Positions 31,755 to 41,675 of a stretch of 64,000 nt of DNA are shown here, piece by piece (position 1 is the stretch's first letter; each line of letters begins with the position of its first letter). Origin of the DNA: Rebecca billardiae RCC1528 (Eukaryota > Haptophyta); contig OZ251222.1 in the NCBI GenBank assembly GCA_965240325.2, forward strand, positions 4,774,001 to 4,838,000, read 5' to 3'. Under the pieces are notes generated by a model. The model made no database searches, was not told the origin of the DNA, and worked only from the letters and a program-made list of their open reading frames with translations. A program made the translations under genes and the position numbers.

Positions 31755-32241
31755 CGCGCTGGTGATGACGACGATACTGCTACTGCTGTCGTCATCACTT
31801 GACTCGCGGCACTGCACTTTGGAATCCTAGCGGCTATAGCCTGAGTAGCCGCCTACGAGTGCACTTTGGAATCCTAGCGCCTACAAGTATTAATATATAT
31901 ATATTCATCATCAGGGCACCTACGAGTCGCTGACCGACTGCCCTGATGATGAATATATATATATATATTAATAATAAATAATTAAATAATATAAGTAGTA
32001 CGTATTATATGCTTTTGAAAAAGAATACGGTAACGATCACACAGGGCCACTAGGCACTACCGACTCCCGGGTCGCACGCGTGACAGTCGTGATGACACTG
32101 CTGCCTCACTCAGCAGCGCAGATATATTGCTGCTGATATAATCATCGGCTGAGGACGATGCATCGTATGATCGTCATCGCTTTGCACGCGAGTCGAGTGA
32201 TGATCGATGTCTGAGCAGGCTCGTCGCGCCGCCGCCAGGCG
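31755..32241. other. Convergent intergenic with direct repeat and large AT hairpin
   Basis: Two copies of gcactttggaatcctagcg lie at 31814-31832 and 31861-31879. An inverted repeat follows: 31888-31918 pairs with 31939-31973 (arms contain tatatattcatcatcagggca and its complement) around a 20-nt loop. It lies between two 3' ends, so a transcription-termination or RNA 3'-end role is possible. No gene is seen. Confidence 0.75.
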
Positions 32242-33873
32242 TCATCCCGGCACGCGGCCGCGCTGCTGCGACTGCGCCGGCTGCCGCACTGCGACTGTCG
32301 GTCTCGTCGTCCCGCTGGCGGCGCGCTGCGCCTCCGGCTCCGCCGCCGGCTGCTGGCGCGGGGCGCTCGGCCGCACTTTCCCCTGCAGCACGGTCACGAT
32401 GCCGTCCCTGAACTCCCGGCGCGTCCACGAGCGCGTGATGAAGTGGAAGGCGAGGAAGTGCGGCTTGGTGGTGAAGGAGTGCATGTGCACCGCGTCCTGG
32501 AACGTGGACTGCGGCAGCCCGACCAGCCCGTCGGTGAGCGAGGCGAGGTAGTGGTCGAGCACGATGCGCGTCCAGCCGCCGCCCGGGTCCCTGCCGCGCG
32601 CGCACGGCAGCCAGTTGCCGCGCGAGTCCTTGCCCGAGCACGCCTGCGCGTACGAGTTGTGCGCGAACACGCCGCGCGTCTGCACCACGTGGCCCCTGAG
32701 CTGCGCGGACGCGCGCACGTACTGCATCAGCGCGGGCGTGTCCGACATGACGAAGAGGCCCCAGCGCACACCGCGCGCGCCGCCGCCGCCGTCGGGCCCG
32801 CCGCCGGGCGCGCCCGCGTGCGGCTGCTGTGGGCGCGCGTACCACGCGGGCGAGACGAGGGCGGAGGCGTTGGGAGGCGGGGTGCCCGCGCGGCCGTGCT
32901 GCCACCACGGCCGGCCCGCGCCCAGCGCCGCCGGCTCGAGCCCGCGCGCGAGCGTGTGCGCCATCCGCCCCGCGCACGTGAGCGCGCGCGCGATCGGCCC
33001 GTTGGCCGCGGTCACCACCGCGAACGCGGCCTCGGCGCTGCCGTCGCCGCACGCGGCCGGGTGCTCGTAGAAGCGGTCGTCGAGGTGGTCGCGCGCGTGC
33101 CGCGGGTCGGTCACGCTGTGCAGCGCGCACGGCGCCGCCACCTCGAGGTACGCCTTGCTCTCGCACTCGCGCAGCAGCGCCTCGATCCCGTCCACGAACG
33201 CCGCCTCGTCCCAGCGCGACACGTCGGGCGGCGCGTACCGAGAGGCCACCTGCCTCTCCCACGACGAGTGCGGCGCGCCCGCAAAGTCGACGTACCGGCT
33301 GCGGAAGTGCACGGTGACCACCGCGTCGAACGCGTCGAGCGCCGCGAGGTACGGCTCGAGCGTCGCGCGGAAGCCGGCCGTCGGCGCGAGCCAGCCGTAG
33401 TAGGGGCACGCCGCCAGCCGCGGCACGCCCTGCCCCTGGTAGCCGTCCGAGCAGTCCGCGCGCAGCCGGCGGCGCATCGGAGCAAACATGGCCGAGTCGA
33501 GCTGCGCGATGCGGTCGATGTACAGCCAGGGCGCGGCCGCGGCGGAGCCCGCGCCCGTGAGCCACGCGTACGTGTCGTTCATGCACATCGGGTAGTGGCA
33601 CCGCCCGCCCACGCCAAAGCGCGTCGGCGTCGTGCAGCCCGGGTGGGGCGCGGCCAGCAGCGCGCTCACCTGCGCGCTCGTGTAGTTGCAGTAGTGCGCG
33701 CGCGTCTCGCGCACGCCGCGCGCGCGCATGGCGGCGTGCACGCGCGCGCGCGTCGCCGTCGACCACTGCCAGCGCACGCCGCCAAAGCCCTCGAGGTACT
33801 CGCCCAGGTCGAACTGGCAGTCGCCACCCTCGCCCGCCGCGCCGCCCGGCGAGCGGCGCCGCAGCAGGTCCCA

Positions 33874-33905
<32 letters not shown>

Positions 33906-34869
33906 GCTCGGCCGCGCGCGCGGCGCGCCGGTCGAGCGAGCAGTCGGAGAGGTAGAGGAAGGTGGCACGGCCGAGCGCGACGCCGAGGCGCAGCATGTCC
34001 ACCCAGCGCGGCAGCGAGTTGCCCAGCCCGTTCCACTTGGCGTCCCGCAGGTCGAGCACCAGCACGGCGGGCAGCTGCGCGTACAGCGCAGGGATGGACA
34101 GCGCCCCGGCCGCGGTGGGCCCGGCCGCGGTGGGCCCGGCCGCGGTGGGCCCGGCCGCGGTGGAGGCCGAGGGAGGCGAAAGGGGGGCCCACGCCGCGTG
34201 CTCGCACGGGCAGCGCAGCCGCCACAGCTCGTCCTGCCGCCGGATCCAGCGCGAGGGCTCGTGCGGGGGCGCGGCCGCGGCGGCCGCGCCGCTGGGCCGA
34301 GCGCTCGCCGCTCGCGCGCGCGGCCCCGACGGGGACTGGCGCACACGGACACCCACGCCCGCGGGAGCGCCGGCGGCGACGCTCGGGGCGGCGGCTGCCG
34401 GCGGCGCGCGCGCGCGCGCGCCGCCAGCGCGGGCAAAGCCGCGCCCGTCGGCGCCGCTGGTGGCGGCACTCGCGTCGGCGGAGCCTTGGCTGCCCCCGCG
34501 TGCCGGCGCACGCGTCGGCTGGCCAGGCACCCCGTGCTCGGCTGGCCCGCTGCGGCCGCTCTCCGCCCGCGGCGGCGCCGGGGCGGCCGCCGCGCGCGAG
34601 CCGCCCGCGGCTGCGGCGGCGCCGGAAGCGCCGGCTTGGCTCGGCTCCGCACGGGGGCTGGGAGCGGCGTGTGCAGCGGGCTGCACGCGAGCGGGTGCGG
34701 GGTCGAGGCGCGGCACGCGCGCGTGCTCTGCGCCTGGCGCGAGCGCGCTTGCCTGCGCGCGCGGCAACCGCCACTCCCCGGTCGAGGGCCTGCGCACAAG
34801 CTGCACGCCCATCAAGCACGCGAGCAGCACCGACGTGCCCGCCAGAGCGATGCACATCGAGCGCGACAT
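32242..34869 (-). CDS. Type II membrane glycosyltransferase, fucosyltransferase-like
   Basis: An 875-residue intronless gene. A short cytosolic N-terminus leads into a signal anchor (MCIALAGTSVLLACLMGVQLV, residues about 5-25), then a 200-residue Ala/Pro/Gly-rich stem, typical of a Golgi enzyme. The catalytic part resembles the GT23/GT65/GT68 fucosyltransferase fold: LRDAKWNGLGNSLPRWVDML (donor-side GxGNxL loop), DAVVTVHFRSRYVD (related to the H-x-R motif), WGLFVMSDTPALMQYV, and DHYLASLTDGLVGLPQSTF (family: D-x-x-x-L-s-x-s-d-x-x-v-g-s-x-S-S-F). Several Cys-containing loops (CHYPMCMND, CSDGYQ, CSGKDSRGNWLPC) fit a lumenal disulfide-bonded domain. Donor and acceptor cannot be fixed from sequence. 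The start is ATG at 34869. Confidence 0.72.
34106..34165. repeat. 15-bp minisatellite in the glycosyltransferase stem
   Basis: Four head-to-tail copies of a 15-bp unit (ccggccgcggtgggc) encode (GPTAA)n in the stem of the minus-strand glycosyltransferase. It is in frame and likely polymorphic in length. Confidence 0.9.
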
Positions 34870-35006
34870 GCGCAATCACTCCGCGAGCCACGCGCTCTCA
34901 GGGGAGGGCGGCCACCGACGCCATCATCTTGGGCTCGAATAAGGCGGGCCGGACCGGGACCGGACCGCCCAAGCGAGCGCTGATCGCGCGCGCTTTCGTC
35001 CAGGTC
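34870..35006. promoter_or_regulatory. Divergent promoter, glycosyltransferase/TPR
   Basis: The 137 bp between outward start codons is too short for two independent promoters of usual size. A shared bidirectional promoter is inferred. Confidence 0.45.
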
Positions 35007-35972
35007 ATGGCGTCTGGACCCGCAGACGCACCCGCCGCGGCGCCCGCGGCGCCCGCGGAGCCCAAGCTGTGGGAGGACGAGCCGGACGAGTTCGCGCAGT
35101 TCCGGGGGCGCGTGGAGCGCTCGTACATCTTCGAGGAGCGCCTCGACGCCGGCCGCCGCCTCAAGGAGGCGGGTAACGCGATGCTGAACGACGGCGACTA
35201 CGAGGACGCGAGCGCCAAGTACGAGGAGGGGCTGTACCACCTCGACTTCGACGAGTTCCAGCGGATGGAGCTGCTCGACGAGCACCGCGAGGCGCTGATG
35301 AGCGTGCGCGCCCCGCTGCTCCTCAACAGCGTGCTCTGCGCGCTCCGCATGAACACGGCCGACCAGACGCGCCGGCTGACGGTCGCGGAGGCGCGCTGCG
35401 ACGAGGTGCTCAGGCACGACGCGCAGTCGAGCAAGGCGCGGTTCCGCCGCGCGCAGCTGCACTCGCGCGCGGGGGAGGACGAGAAGGCGAAGGCGATGCT
35501 CGAGGCGCTCTGCCGCGCGCACCCCTCCGAGCGCGCCTTCCGCGCCGAGCTCGCCGCCGTGCACGAGCGGCTGCGCGCGGCGCGGCGCGACACGGCGAGC
35601 TTCTGGTCGGAGGCGATGCGCAAGCAGGCGGAGCGGGCGGGCGGGGAGGGCGCGGACGTGGAGGGCGGCGGCGGGGCCACCTCGGCGGCCGAGGAGCCGT
35701 GCATCACGCACGGCCTCGGGCCGCTCGCGCGCTCGCAGCGCGCCCGGCTGGCGGGCGCCGCGGGCAAGGCCGGCCGCGCCGACAGCGCGGCCGTCTGGCT
35801 GGGCGGGCCGCTCGGCCCGCTGCTCGGCGCGCTGCGCGGCCTCGTCGACGTGGGCACGGCGGTGTGGGAATGGTGGGGCTCGATGCTCTGGGCATCGACC
35901 GTGCCGGGAGCGGCCACCCCGGCGGAGCCATTGTTCGGCGAGCACGCCGACGCCGCGAGCAAGAGCAGATGA
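35007..35972 (+). CDS. TPR-repeat protein (co-chaperone-like)
   Basis: A 321-residue intronless protein. The tetratricopeptide array covers residues about 45-185: LKEAGNAMLNDGDYEDASAK with YEEGL, LLLNSVLCALRM, and AEARCDEVLRHDAQSSKARF followed by RRAQL. This spacing (a first motif with GNxxxxxGxYxxAxxxY and a later KAxxRR) is that of FKBP/TTC-type three-repeat TPR domains, which often bind the EEVD tail of Hsp70 or Hsp90. The downstream part is helical and charged, with VWLGGPLGPLLGALRGLVDV and a Trp-rich WEWWGSMLW segment that could sit in a membrane. The partner is unknown. The ATG at 35007 is chosen because upstream codons in the frame lie in the other gene's promoter. Confidence 0.82.
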   Translation: MASGPADAPAAAPAAPAEPKLWEDEPDEFAQFRGRVERSYIFEERLDAGRRLKEAGNAMLNDGDYEDASAKYEEGLYHLDFDEFQRMELLDEHREALMSVRAPLLLNSVLCALRMNTADQTRRLTVAEARCDEVLRHDAQSSKARFRRAQLHSRAGEDEKAKAMLEALCRAHPSERAFRAELAAVHERLRAARRDTASFWSEAMRKQAERAGGEGADVEGGGGATSAAEEPCITHGLGPLARSQRARLAGAAGKAGRADSAAVWLGGPLGPLLGALRGLVDVGTAVWEWWGSMLWASTVPGAATPAEPLFGEHADAASKSR

Positions 35973-36481
35973 GGATTCCCGGTGCCTGGGCTCGCCACTG
36001 CTGAGCAGCTGCGCGTCATGCCGGACATGGCTGTCATCAGTCGTGCAGTCAATGCGAGTCATTCGCGCGTGCGCACCAGCAGGCTTCATCAGCAGCAGCG
36101 AGTTATTCAGCGCGTCGCGCCGCTGCTGAATCATCGCGTCGCGTCGTCGGTCGTGCGACGACGACGCGATAATGATATTCAGCGCGTCGCGCCGCCGGAA
36201 TCATCGCGACGCAGTCATCACTGTCAATAGTGTAGCCATCCTGTCATCCGTTCGAGTCACCGTCGCGTAATCGGCGAATCGCGTCGTCGTCGGTCTGCTG
36301 ATGTGACCCTGACGATATATATAGTAGTAATATTTATTTTTAGACGTCATTATATATATATATAGTGATTATATAAGTACTGTCTATATATACTGCTGAT
36401 AATACTAGTGCTGTCGGTCGTCAGCAAGTCAGATCACGGCGCGCGCCTGACGACGCGCGCGCGAGATTATTGCTGAAATTA
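35973..36481. other. Convergent intergenic with degenerate direct repeats
   Basis: A motif of about 38 bp beginning attcagcgcgtcgcgccg occurs near 36094-36131 and again near 36177-36213. From 36315 to 36410 the DNA is AT-rich with (TA)n runs. No gene is seen. Confidence 0.6.
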
Positions 36482-37534
36482 TTATTGATCCGCCTGGCAC
36501 CGGCCGCCAGCCTCCGGACTGGACAGTAGTCTTGGACTTGATGATGGTCTTGCCGTGCCGTCATCATCGTCACGGTAAATGTAGGACGAGTCGGCGTGCG
36601 CTGCTCGCACGCGCTGGTCAGTGCCTGCCTCGACGGGCGGCCCACGGCCGCCCTGCGACGCCGCAACAGCCGCTGCCAGATGCGGCGGCACGAGCGGCAC
36701 GTCCGCCACCCTCGGCACGGGCGCGGCCGCATGCAGCGGCTCCACAAAGGGGTTGGCAGCCGTAGCAGCCGCTCGCGAGCGCACACCGGTGTCCGGTGAG
36801 GTGCCGACGCGCTGCGCCCAGTCGCATCGCGCGACGCGCACGAGGAGCTCGGCGACCACGCCGTACGCGCCCTGCCCATGCACGGGCAGCCACTCCACGT
36901 GCGGCGGCGTGCACTCGCCCAGCTCCTCCAGCCGGAGCAGCGCGCGCCCGACCACGAGCGGCCGCATCATCGCCTCGCGCACCAGCTCGATCTGCAGCGT
37001 GTGCAGCTCGTCCGCGTTGAGGGAGACGATGCGTGCGGCGTTGAACGTGCCGACGGTGGAGAACTGCAGCTTGCTCTCGAAGCGGACGAGGCGGCGCACC
37101 GCCGCGGGGTTGTCGCGCCGCCGTGCGAACACGCTCGCGACCAGCGTGATCTCCCACTCGGCCGGCCGCTGCTTGCCCGGCCAGCGCATCACCTCGACGC
37201 CAAAGTCGGTGAGCTCCCGCGGCAGCTGCTTCATCCCGTTGACGATGTTGTCCGTGCCGAGGTGCCGCCCGTCGAGCGCGCGCACCTGATCGCCCAACTT
37301 GAGGTTCACCTGCTTCTCGTTGGTCACCTCGACGATGCGATCCTCCGCGTCCAGCCCGATGCCCAGCAGCCCGCCTGGCTCGCGTTGGACCTGCACGGTG
37401 CGGATCACGGCGTGGGCGTACCCGACGTTGCGCGTGCGCACGAGCTGGATGTTCACGGTGCGCAGCGGGGGCAGATCGTCGGCCGCAGCCACTGCCGCCT
37501 CGGACCCGAGCGGCTTGACATCATCGTCCGCCAT
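36482..37534 (-). CDS. PDZ plus C2-like domain protein
   Basis: A 350-residue intronless protein. Residues about 28-120 read as a PDZ-like fold: VQVQREPGGLLGIGLD (carboxylate-binding G-L-G-I loop), VEVTNEKQVNLKLGDQVRAL with DGRHL. Residues about 125-245 form a beta-rich segment resembling a C2 sandwich: EWEITLVASVFARR, SKLQFSTVGTFNAARIVSLN, LHTLQIELVREAMMRPLVVG and RALLRLEELGE. Clear Ca-binding Asp loops are not evident, so it may bind proteins or lipid without calcium. The C-terminal 100 residues are low complexity (Ala/Pro then an acidic DDDDG stretch). Scaffold or membrane-adaptor function is inference. It is paired head to head with the peroxidase-like gene, 120 bp away. Confidence 0.68.
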   Translation of the reverse strand: MADDDVKPLGSEAAVAAADDLPPLRTVNIQLVRTRNVGYAHAVIRTVQVQREPGGLLGIGLDAEDRIVEVTNEKQVNLKLGDQVRALDGRHLGTDNIVNGMKQLPRELTDFGVEVMRWPGKQRPAEWEITLVASVFARRRDNPAAVRRLVRFESKLQFSTVGTFNAARIVSLNADELHTLQIELVREAMMRPLVVGRALLRLEELGECTPPHVEWLPVHGQGAYGVVAELLVRVARCDWAQRVGTSPDTGVRSRAAATAANPFVEPLHAAAPVPRVADVPLVPPHLAAAVAASQGGRGPPVEAGTDQRVRAAHADSSYIYRDDDDGTARPSSSPRLLSSPEAGGRCQADQ

Positions 37535-37654
37535 CGCTGCTCAGGAGGGAGCCGGGACGAGCGCATGATGAGCCGCTGTGAAGAATGATGGCCGCCAGAT
37601 CGGCGTGAGGAAGCAACTTTGGACGGCAGTCCCTCGGCAGCGCGCGTGATCAAC
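37535..37654. promoter_or_regulatory. Divergent promoter, PDZ-C2/peroxidase-like
   Basis: Only 120 bp lie between the two ATGs, so transcripts may overlap at their 5' ends. No TATA element is visible. Confidence 0.4.
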
Positions 37655-38305
37655 ATGTCCGCCGGCGCGATCCGTGCGGCGCCATATTCGCTCAAGCCGA
37701 ACAACGAGAAGATCGTATGTCCCGTGCTGCGCGCCATGTACAACAACGGCGACATCGTGCCCGACGAGCGCGGCAACGTGACGCAGGCGCAGCTCATCGA
37801 GGCAGCGCGAAAGCTTGGCATGCCCGACTCGATCGCGAAGGACACCGGCGGCTTCAAGCTCCCAAACGGGGTGAATATATTCGGGATGAACACGAAGAAC
37901 TCTCACTTCACGGGTGCCGACCGGCCATACCACCACAAGACCTCGTCGGGCATTCTGAATCTCGGCGTCGACACGGTGGGCAGCGGCGCCGTGCAGGCCA
38001 AGTTTGACGAGCTGTGGTCGTACAACAGCAACGGCAGGATCAAGGCGAAGGAGCTCCACAAGTACGTCGCCGCGTGCAAAGCCGGGAAGGCGGGGATCAT
38101 CCTCGGTGGCGACAAGAAGGTGCCCGATCTGCAGCAGCCCAATGCCGGGCTGACCCTTGCGACGTTCGCGCGTGACGAGGGCTACACGCGCGAGGACCTG
38201 CACGCACTTTTCGTGCAGGGCAACTACCCCGAGTGGTTCCAAGGAGCCAAGGTCAGCCTGGCGAGGATCCTCGCCAAGATCGTCGCGGTGAAGTTTGGAT
38301 TCTGA
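37655..38305 (+). CDS. Heme-thiolate (chloroperoxidase-family) peroxidase-like protein
   Basis: A 216-residue protein. The N-terminal part, KIVCPVLRAMYNNGDIVPDE followed by RGNVTQAQLIEAARKLG, resembles the PCPxLNxLANHGxLPRdGrnIt pattern of peroxidase family 2, where the Cys (here Cys22) is the axial heme ligand. The distal acid motif of fungal chloroperoxidase (EHDxSLxR) is not intact; SHFTGADRPYHHKTSSG lies in the expected place. The later region has LWSYNSNGRIKAKELHKYVA and TLATFARDEGYTREDLHALF. No signal peptide is seen, so it is probably intracellular. Enzymatic activity cannot be claimed without the distal acid. Met37655 is chosen as the first ATG. Confidence 0.55.
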   Translation: MSAGAIRAAPYSLKPNNEKIVCPVLRAMYNNGDIVPDERGNVTQAQLIEAARKLGMPDSIAKDTGGFKLPNGVNIFGMNTKNSHFTGADRPYHHKTSSGILNLGVDTVGSGAVQAKFDELWSYNSNGRIKAKELHKYVAACKAGKAGIILGGDKKVPDLQQPNAGLTLATFARDEGYTREDLHALFVQGNYPEWFQGAKVSLARILAKIVAVKFGF

Positions 38306-39602
38306 TGATGACGCCCTACTTCGATGGGCCACGCCCATCACCGCCGCGCCGCGCCGCCGGGCCAGCGCCGAGCGCGCCGGGCCCGCGCCGCGGGTCCGGA
38401 AGAGGCGGGAGACTGAGTCTGAGTTCCGACTCATCATTGAGTGATGGCTCGTCGCTCAGTGACAGAGTCGTCATGCACAGACGCCACTGGCGGGCAGCGA
38501 GTGGCGGCGCCGACGGCCCGGGGAGACGGCCGGACCGGCGCCCGCCGCCGGTCGGCCGGTCCGACGCCGCGGACTGACGCCGCCGCGCGAGCCGCTGTCG
38601 GGCCTGTCGCTGAGCGCCTGGCCGGCTGGCCGACTCACAGTCACACTATACGACGCCTCTTCACAGTAGTCGTCACTCGTCAGTAGACGACTCGTCATCA
38701 GTGACAGTAGTCACAAGCTGCCACTGGCTGGCCGAGCACTCCTGAACCGCGGCCAACCGCGGGGCGTCGCCGAGTACACTGTCACTGTCGTTCGACTCTC
38801 GGTCTCGGAGTGACGACGGAGTCGGAATATCGTGATCATCCTGGGCGGAGTATAGTGTCATCATCAGGAGTCACTCGACTCATAGTCGAAGTTCTTATTT
38901 GATGATCATCACGACATCACCGTCACGCGACGACCGGGCACGCGACGACCGTCTCACCGACCAGGCGAGTTAAGCATCAGTACCGCTGTACGTGACGACC
39001 GGCGCGTGTCCGACCGGCGTTGGGCCGTAGTTGTTAACCGAACCACCGGTCGTCGTTGACGTTAGACGCGGAGTTACGGTGCCCTCGCCAGACGAATGAC
39101 CTCGCCAGTCGCCTGATGCATGCGGCCCGTCAGTCCCGGGGCGTTCGGGCCGTTATAGTACACTCGCGCCGGGAACTGGCGGGAACCGCCAGTCCGCCGA
39201 GTCGATCCGCGTGGCGGACTCAGCGTGATTCTGATTATTAGGCGTGAGTAGTTTATCAGTCGTCGTAGTCGAGTTACGACTAAATACGACGAGTAGCTTA
39301 GTCGTAGGCGTAGCGGTAGCCGAGAACTCGAGAAGTCACACTCGTAGACCCGTGTGACACTCTACAGCCGGCCTGAAGGATATTCCGTTAAGGAGTGCCG
39401 ACATCGCCTGATACCTCAGCAAGCACGTAATTGAATAAACTACATGCAACACAGCCCGCTACGCCACACGCGCCGCCGCGCCCGCCATCCGGGCGAGCAC
39501 GGAATAATCTCGTTGTGCGTGAGATGGCCCACGTTGGGCGCGACGGGCAGCCATCGCTCGCAGAGTCGGCTTCGCCCGCGGGCCGCGCCGCGCGCTCGCG
39601 CC
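38306..39602. other. 1.3-kb convergent intergenic region
   Basis: No gene is supported. The first 300 bp are GC-rich. From 38,640 on, the DNA is a degenerate mixture of gtcgtc, actcgtc, gacgaccgg and gagtcg words with little repeat order. The region separates the 3' ends of the peroxidase-like and CCR4 genes. Confidence 0.55.
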
Positions 39603-41675
39603 TCACTGGCGCGCGCGCAGCTTGAGCTCGACGGCGAGCGGCAAGTGGTCGGACGGGTACTGCGCGGAAGGCAGCGCCGTGTCCTTGGACGCCTCCGCCT
39701 CGTCGACGTGCTCGAGCAGCGCGGCGAGCTCGAGCTGGTCCTGCGAGTACCACACGTAGTCGAGCGTGCCCACAAAGTGGCCCGTGTAGTTGGAGAAGGG
39801 CAGCTCCATCTGCGCGCCCGGCTGGCCGTTCGAGTCGAGGTGCTGCGCGGTGGCGTTCCGGTGCGCGCCGAGCGTGGTGTGCGCCTGCGAGGGCAGGGGG
39901 GGGGGGGTGCGTGCGCGAGGTGCGTGAGCGCAGGGGGCAGCAGCGCGCGGGGCGTGTGTGCGCGCGTGTGCGCGCGCGTGTGCGCGCACCGACTTGAGCA
40001 GCATGTGGTGCTCGAGCGGGAGGGACGCGAGCACGCCCGCCGGGTCGTCCTCCGTCAGGCTCTCCCGCGCGATGTAGCCGTGCTGCATCAGCGTGTACGG
40101 CGACGAGCCGGGCGTCGAGTTGAAGTCGCCCGCGATCACGACGGGGACGGCATGGCTCATGCCCGCGCCCGTGAACTCAGAGATGATCCGCTCGATCTGG
40201 GCCGGACCAAGGGGGGAAGGGGGTGGGCGGGCGCGCGGCGCGCGGAGGGGGGGGGCGGGCGCGGCGTGAGCATCGGCGCCCGCGCCGCGCGTGCGCGCGC
40301 TCGGCCCGCGCCGCACCTCGATCAGCAGGTACTGCGTCTGCCACAGCTTGACGTCGGAGAACTCGGTGTTGGCGTTGATGTGCGTGTTGGCCACGCACAC
40401 GTGCGTCGCAGAGCCGTTCAGCCCGGCGCCGACGACGGAGAAGATGCCGACCTGCGCGACGTTGTCCTTGAGCAGGCGGTTGAGGATGCGCTTCTTGTCC
40501 GACGCGTGCGCCGCGTACTTGCCCACCGCGATCGTGTTGAACTCGACCGCGTGCAGCTGCCCCTCGACCGGCACGAGCTTGTCGCGCCTGTAGAAGAGCG
40601 CGCACCCGTCCATCTTGCCGTACTGCCCCATGAACTCGCGCGTCTTGCGCTTGTACACGCCCGAGTAGCCGAGCTTGTCCATCTGCGGCTCGAACCACTG
40701 CTCGTAGTGGTCCGCCTGCACCTCCTGCAGGCAGAACACGTCCGCGCCCAGCTGCTGCATGTCGCGCATCAGGTTGCGCCGCCGGTACGGCCACGCGAGC
40801 GCCCACGCGGGGCAGTACGGGTACGTGTCCGAGAGCGCGTACAGGTCGGCGAGGACGTTGTACGTGCAGACGGTGAGCCCCAGCCCGCCGTCGGCGCCGG
40901 AGCGCATGCTGCCGCTCGCCTTGTCGTACCCCACCACCTCGTCGTTGCGCACCACCAGTCTCCGCCGCGCGGGCGGCGGCGCGGGCTGCGCGATCACGAG
41001 GTTGGTGTCGACCGACTTGGACGGCCCGCGCCGGCCCGACTCGCTGACGGGCGTGCAGACGAGGCGGAGGGTGCGGCCGACGTCGTCGGCGCTCGGCGTG
41101 TACGTGAGCGACTGCGACACCTCCATCCACTTGTGCGCCAGGTGCTCGTCGCCCTGCTGCCCCGGGCCGTACGTCGTGTCGACGCCGTCCTCCGCCGCCT
41201 GCTGCAGCAGCCCGGCGTTGCGGTCCTCGCGCGGCGCGAAGCGCGAGGGCCAGCCGAGCTTGAAGCACTCGGCGGAGCAGTAGTAGCGCCCGCTCGCGAT
41301 GCACTGCATGCACACCGGCGACTTGCTGCACGAGCTGCACGACAGGTGGAACACGCACCGCTTCCACGAGTAGTGCACCGACTCGTCCGTCGGGTTGTGC
41401 GCGCCGTTCGAGAGGTACACCACCGGCGTGAGGTCGCAGCCCTGGACGGGCTGCTCCTGCAGGAGCCTCAGGCGTACCACCTGCGCGCGCGGCGCCCCGC
41501 GCACGCGCGTGCACGCCGCACGTGCCTCGTGAGCGCGCCGTCGCGACGGGCGAGGCGGCTGGGAGCCGCGCGCGCGCGCCGCGCGCCGCCACCCGTGCAG
41601 GCGGCGGGTGGGGCGCTCGGCAGCGGCTCGACAGCGCGGCGGACGCACCTCTGGTAGCTGGTCATTTCCCTGCAT
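39603..41675 (-). CDS. CCR4: CCR4-type poly(A) deadenylase (EEP nuclease) with MYND-like finger
   Basis: Catalytic subunit of CCR4-NOT, which shortens mRNA poly(A) tails in the cytoplasm. The four exons are 41675-41649, 41480-40317, 40196-39990 and 39884-39603. The introns are 168, 120 and 105 bp, all phase 0 with GTGCG donors. The product is 559 residues. Removing intron 1 gives MQGNDQLPE-VVRLRL...GCDLTP, like the N-terminus of plant CCR4a/b. A Cys/His finger follows (CSSCSKSPVCMQCIASGRYY). The nuclease has LTVCTYNVLAD, VFCLQEVQADHYEQWF (catalytic Glu), KMDGCALFYRRDKL, VCVANTHINANTEF with DVKLWQ, VVIAGDFNSTPGS, FVGTLDYVWYS and SDHLPLAVE. All exonuclease-endonuclease-phosphatase catalytic residues are present. 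No LRR domain is found, as in plants and unlike yeast. Confidence 0.95.
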   Translation of the reverse strand: MQGNDQLPEVRPPRCRAAAERPTRRLHGWRRAARARGSQPPRPSRRRAHEARAACTRVRGAPRAQVVRLRLLQEQPVQGCDLTPVVYLSNGAHNPTDESVHYSWKRCVFHLSCSSCSKSPVCMQCIASGRYYCSAECFKLGWPSRFAPREDRNAGLLQQAAEDGVDTTYGPGQQGDEHLAHKWMEVSQSLTYTPSADDVGRTLRLVCTPVSESGRRGPSKSVDTNLVIAQPAPPPARRRLVVRNDEVVGYDKASGSMRSGADGGLGLTVCTYNVLADLYALSDTYPYCPAWALAWPYRRRNLMRDMQQLGADVFCLQEVQADHYEQWFEPQMDKLGYSGVYKRKTREFMGQYGKMDGCALFYRRDKLVPVEGQLHAVEFNTIAVGKYAAHASDKKRILNRLLKDNVAQVGIFSVVGAGLNGSATHVCVANTHINANTEFSDVKLWQTQYLLIEVRRGPSARTRGAGADAHAAPAPPLRAPRARPPPSPLGPAQIERIISEFTGAGMSHAVPVVIAGDFNSTPGSSPYTLMQHGYIARESLTEDDPAGVLASLPLEHHMLLKSVRAHARAHARTHAPRAAAPCAHAPRARTPPPLPSQAHTTLGAHRNATAQHLDSNGQPGAQMELPFSNYTGHFVGTLDYVWYSQDQLELAALLEHVDEAEASKDTALPSAQYPSDHLPLAVELKLRARQ

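Noticed and set aside
37619-37654. Upstream extension of the peroxidase-like frame
   Set aside because: It would start at a TTG codon. The first ATG is at 37655 and leaves the conserved Cys region intact.
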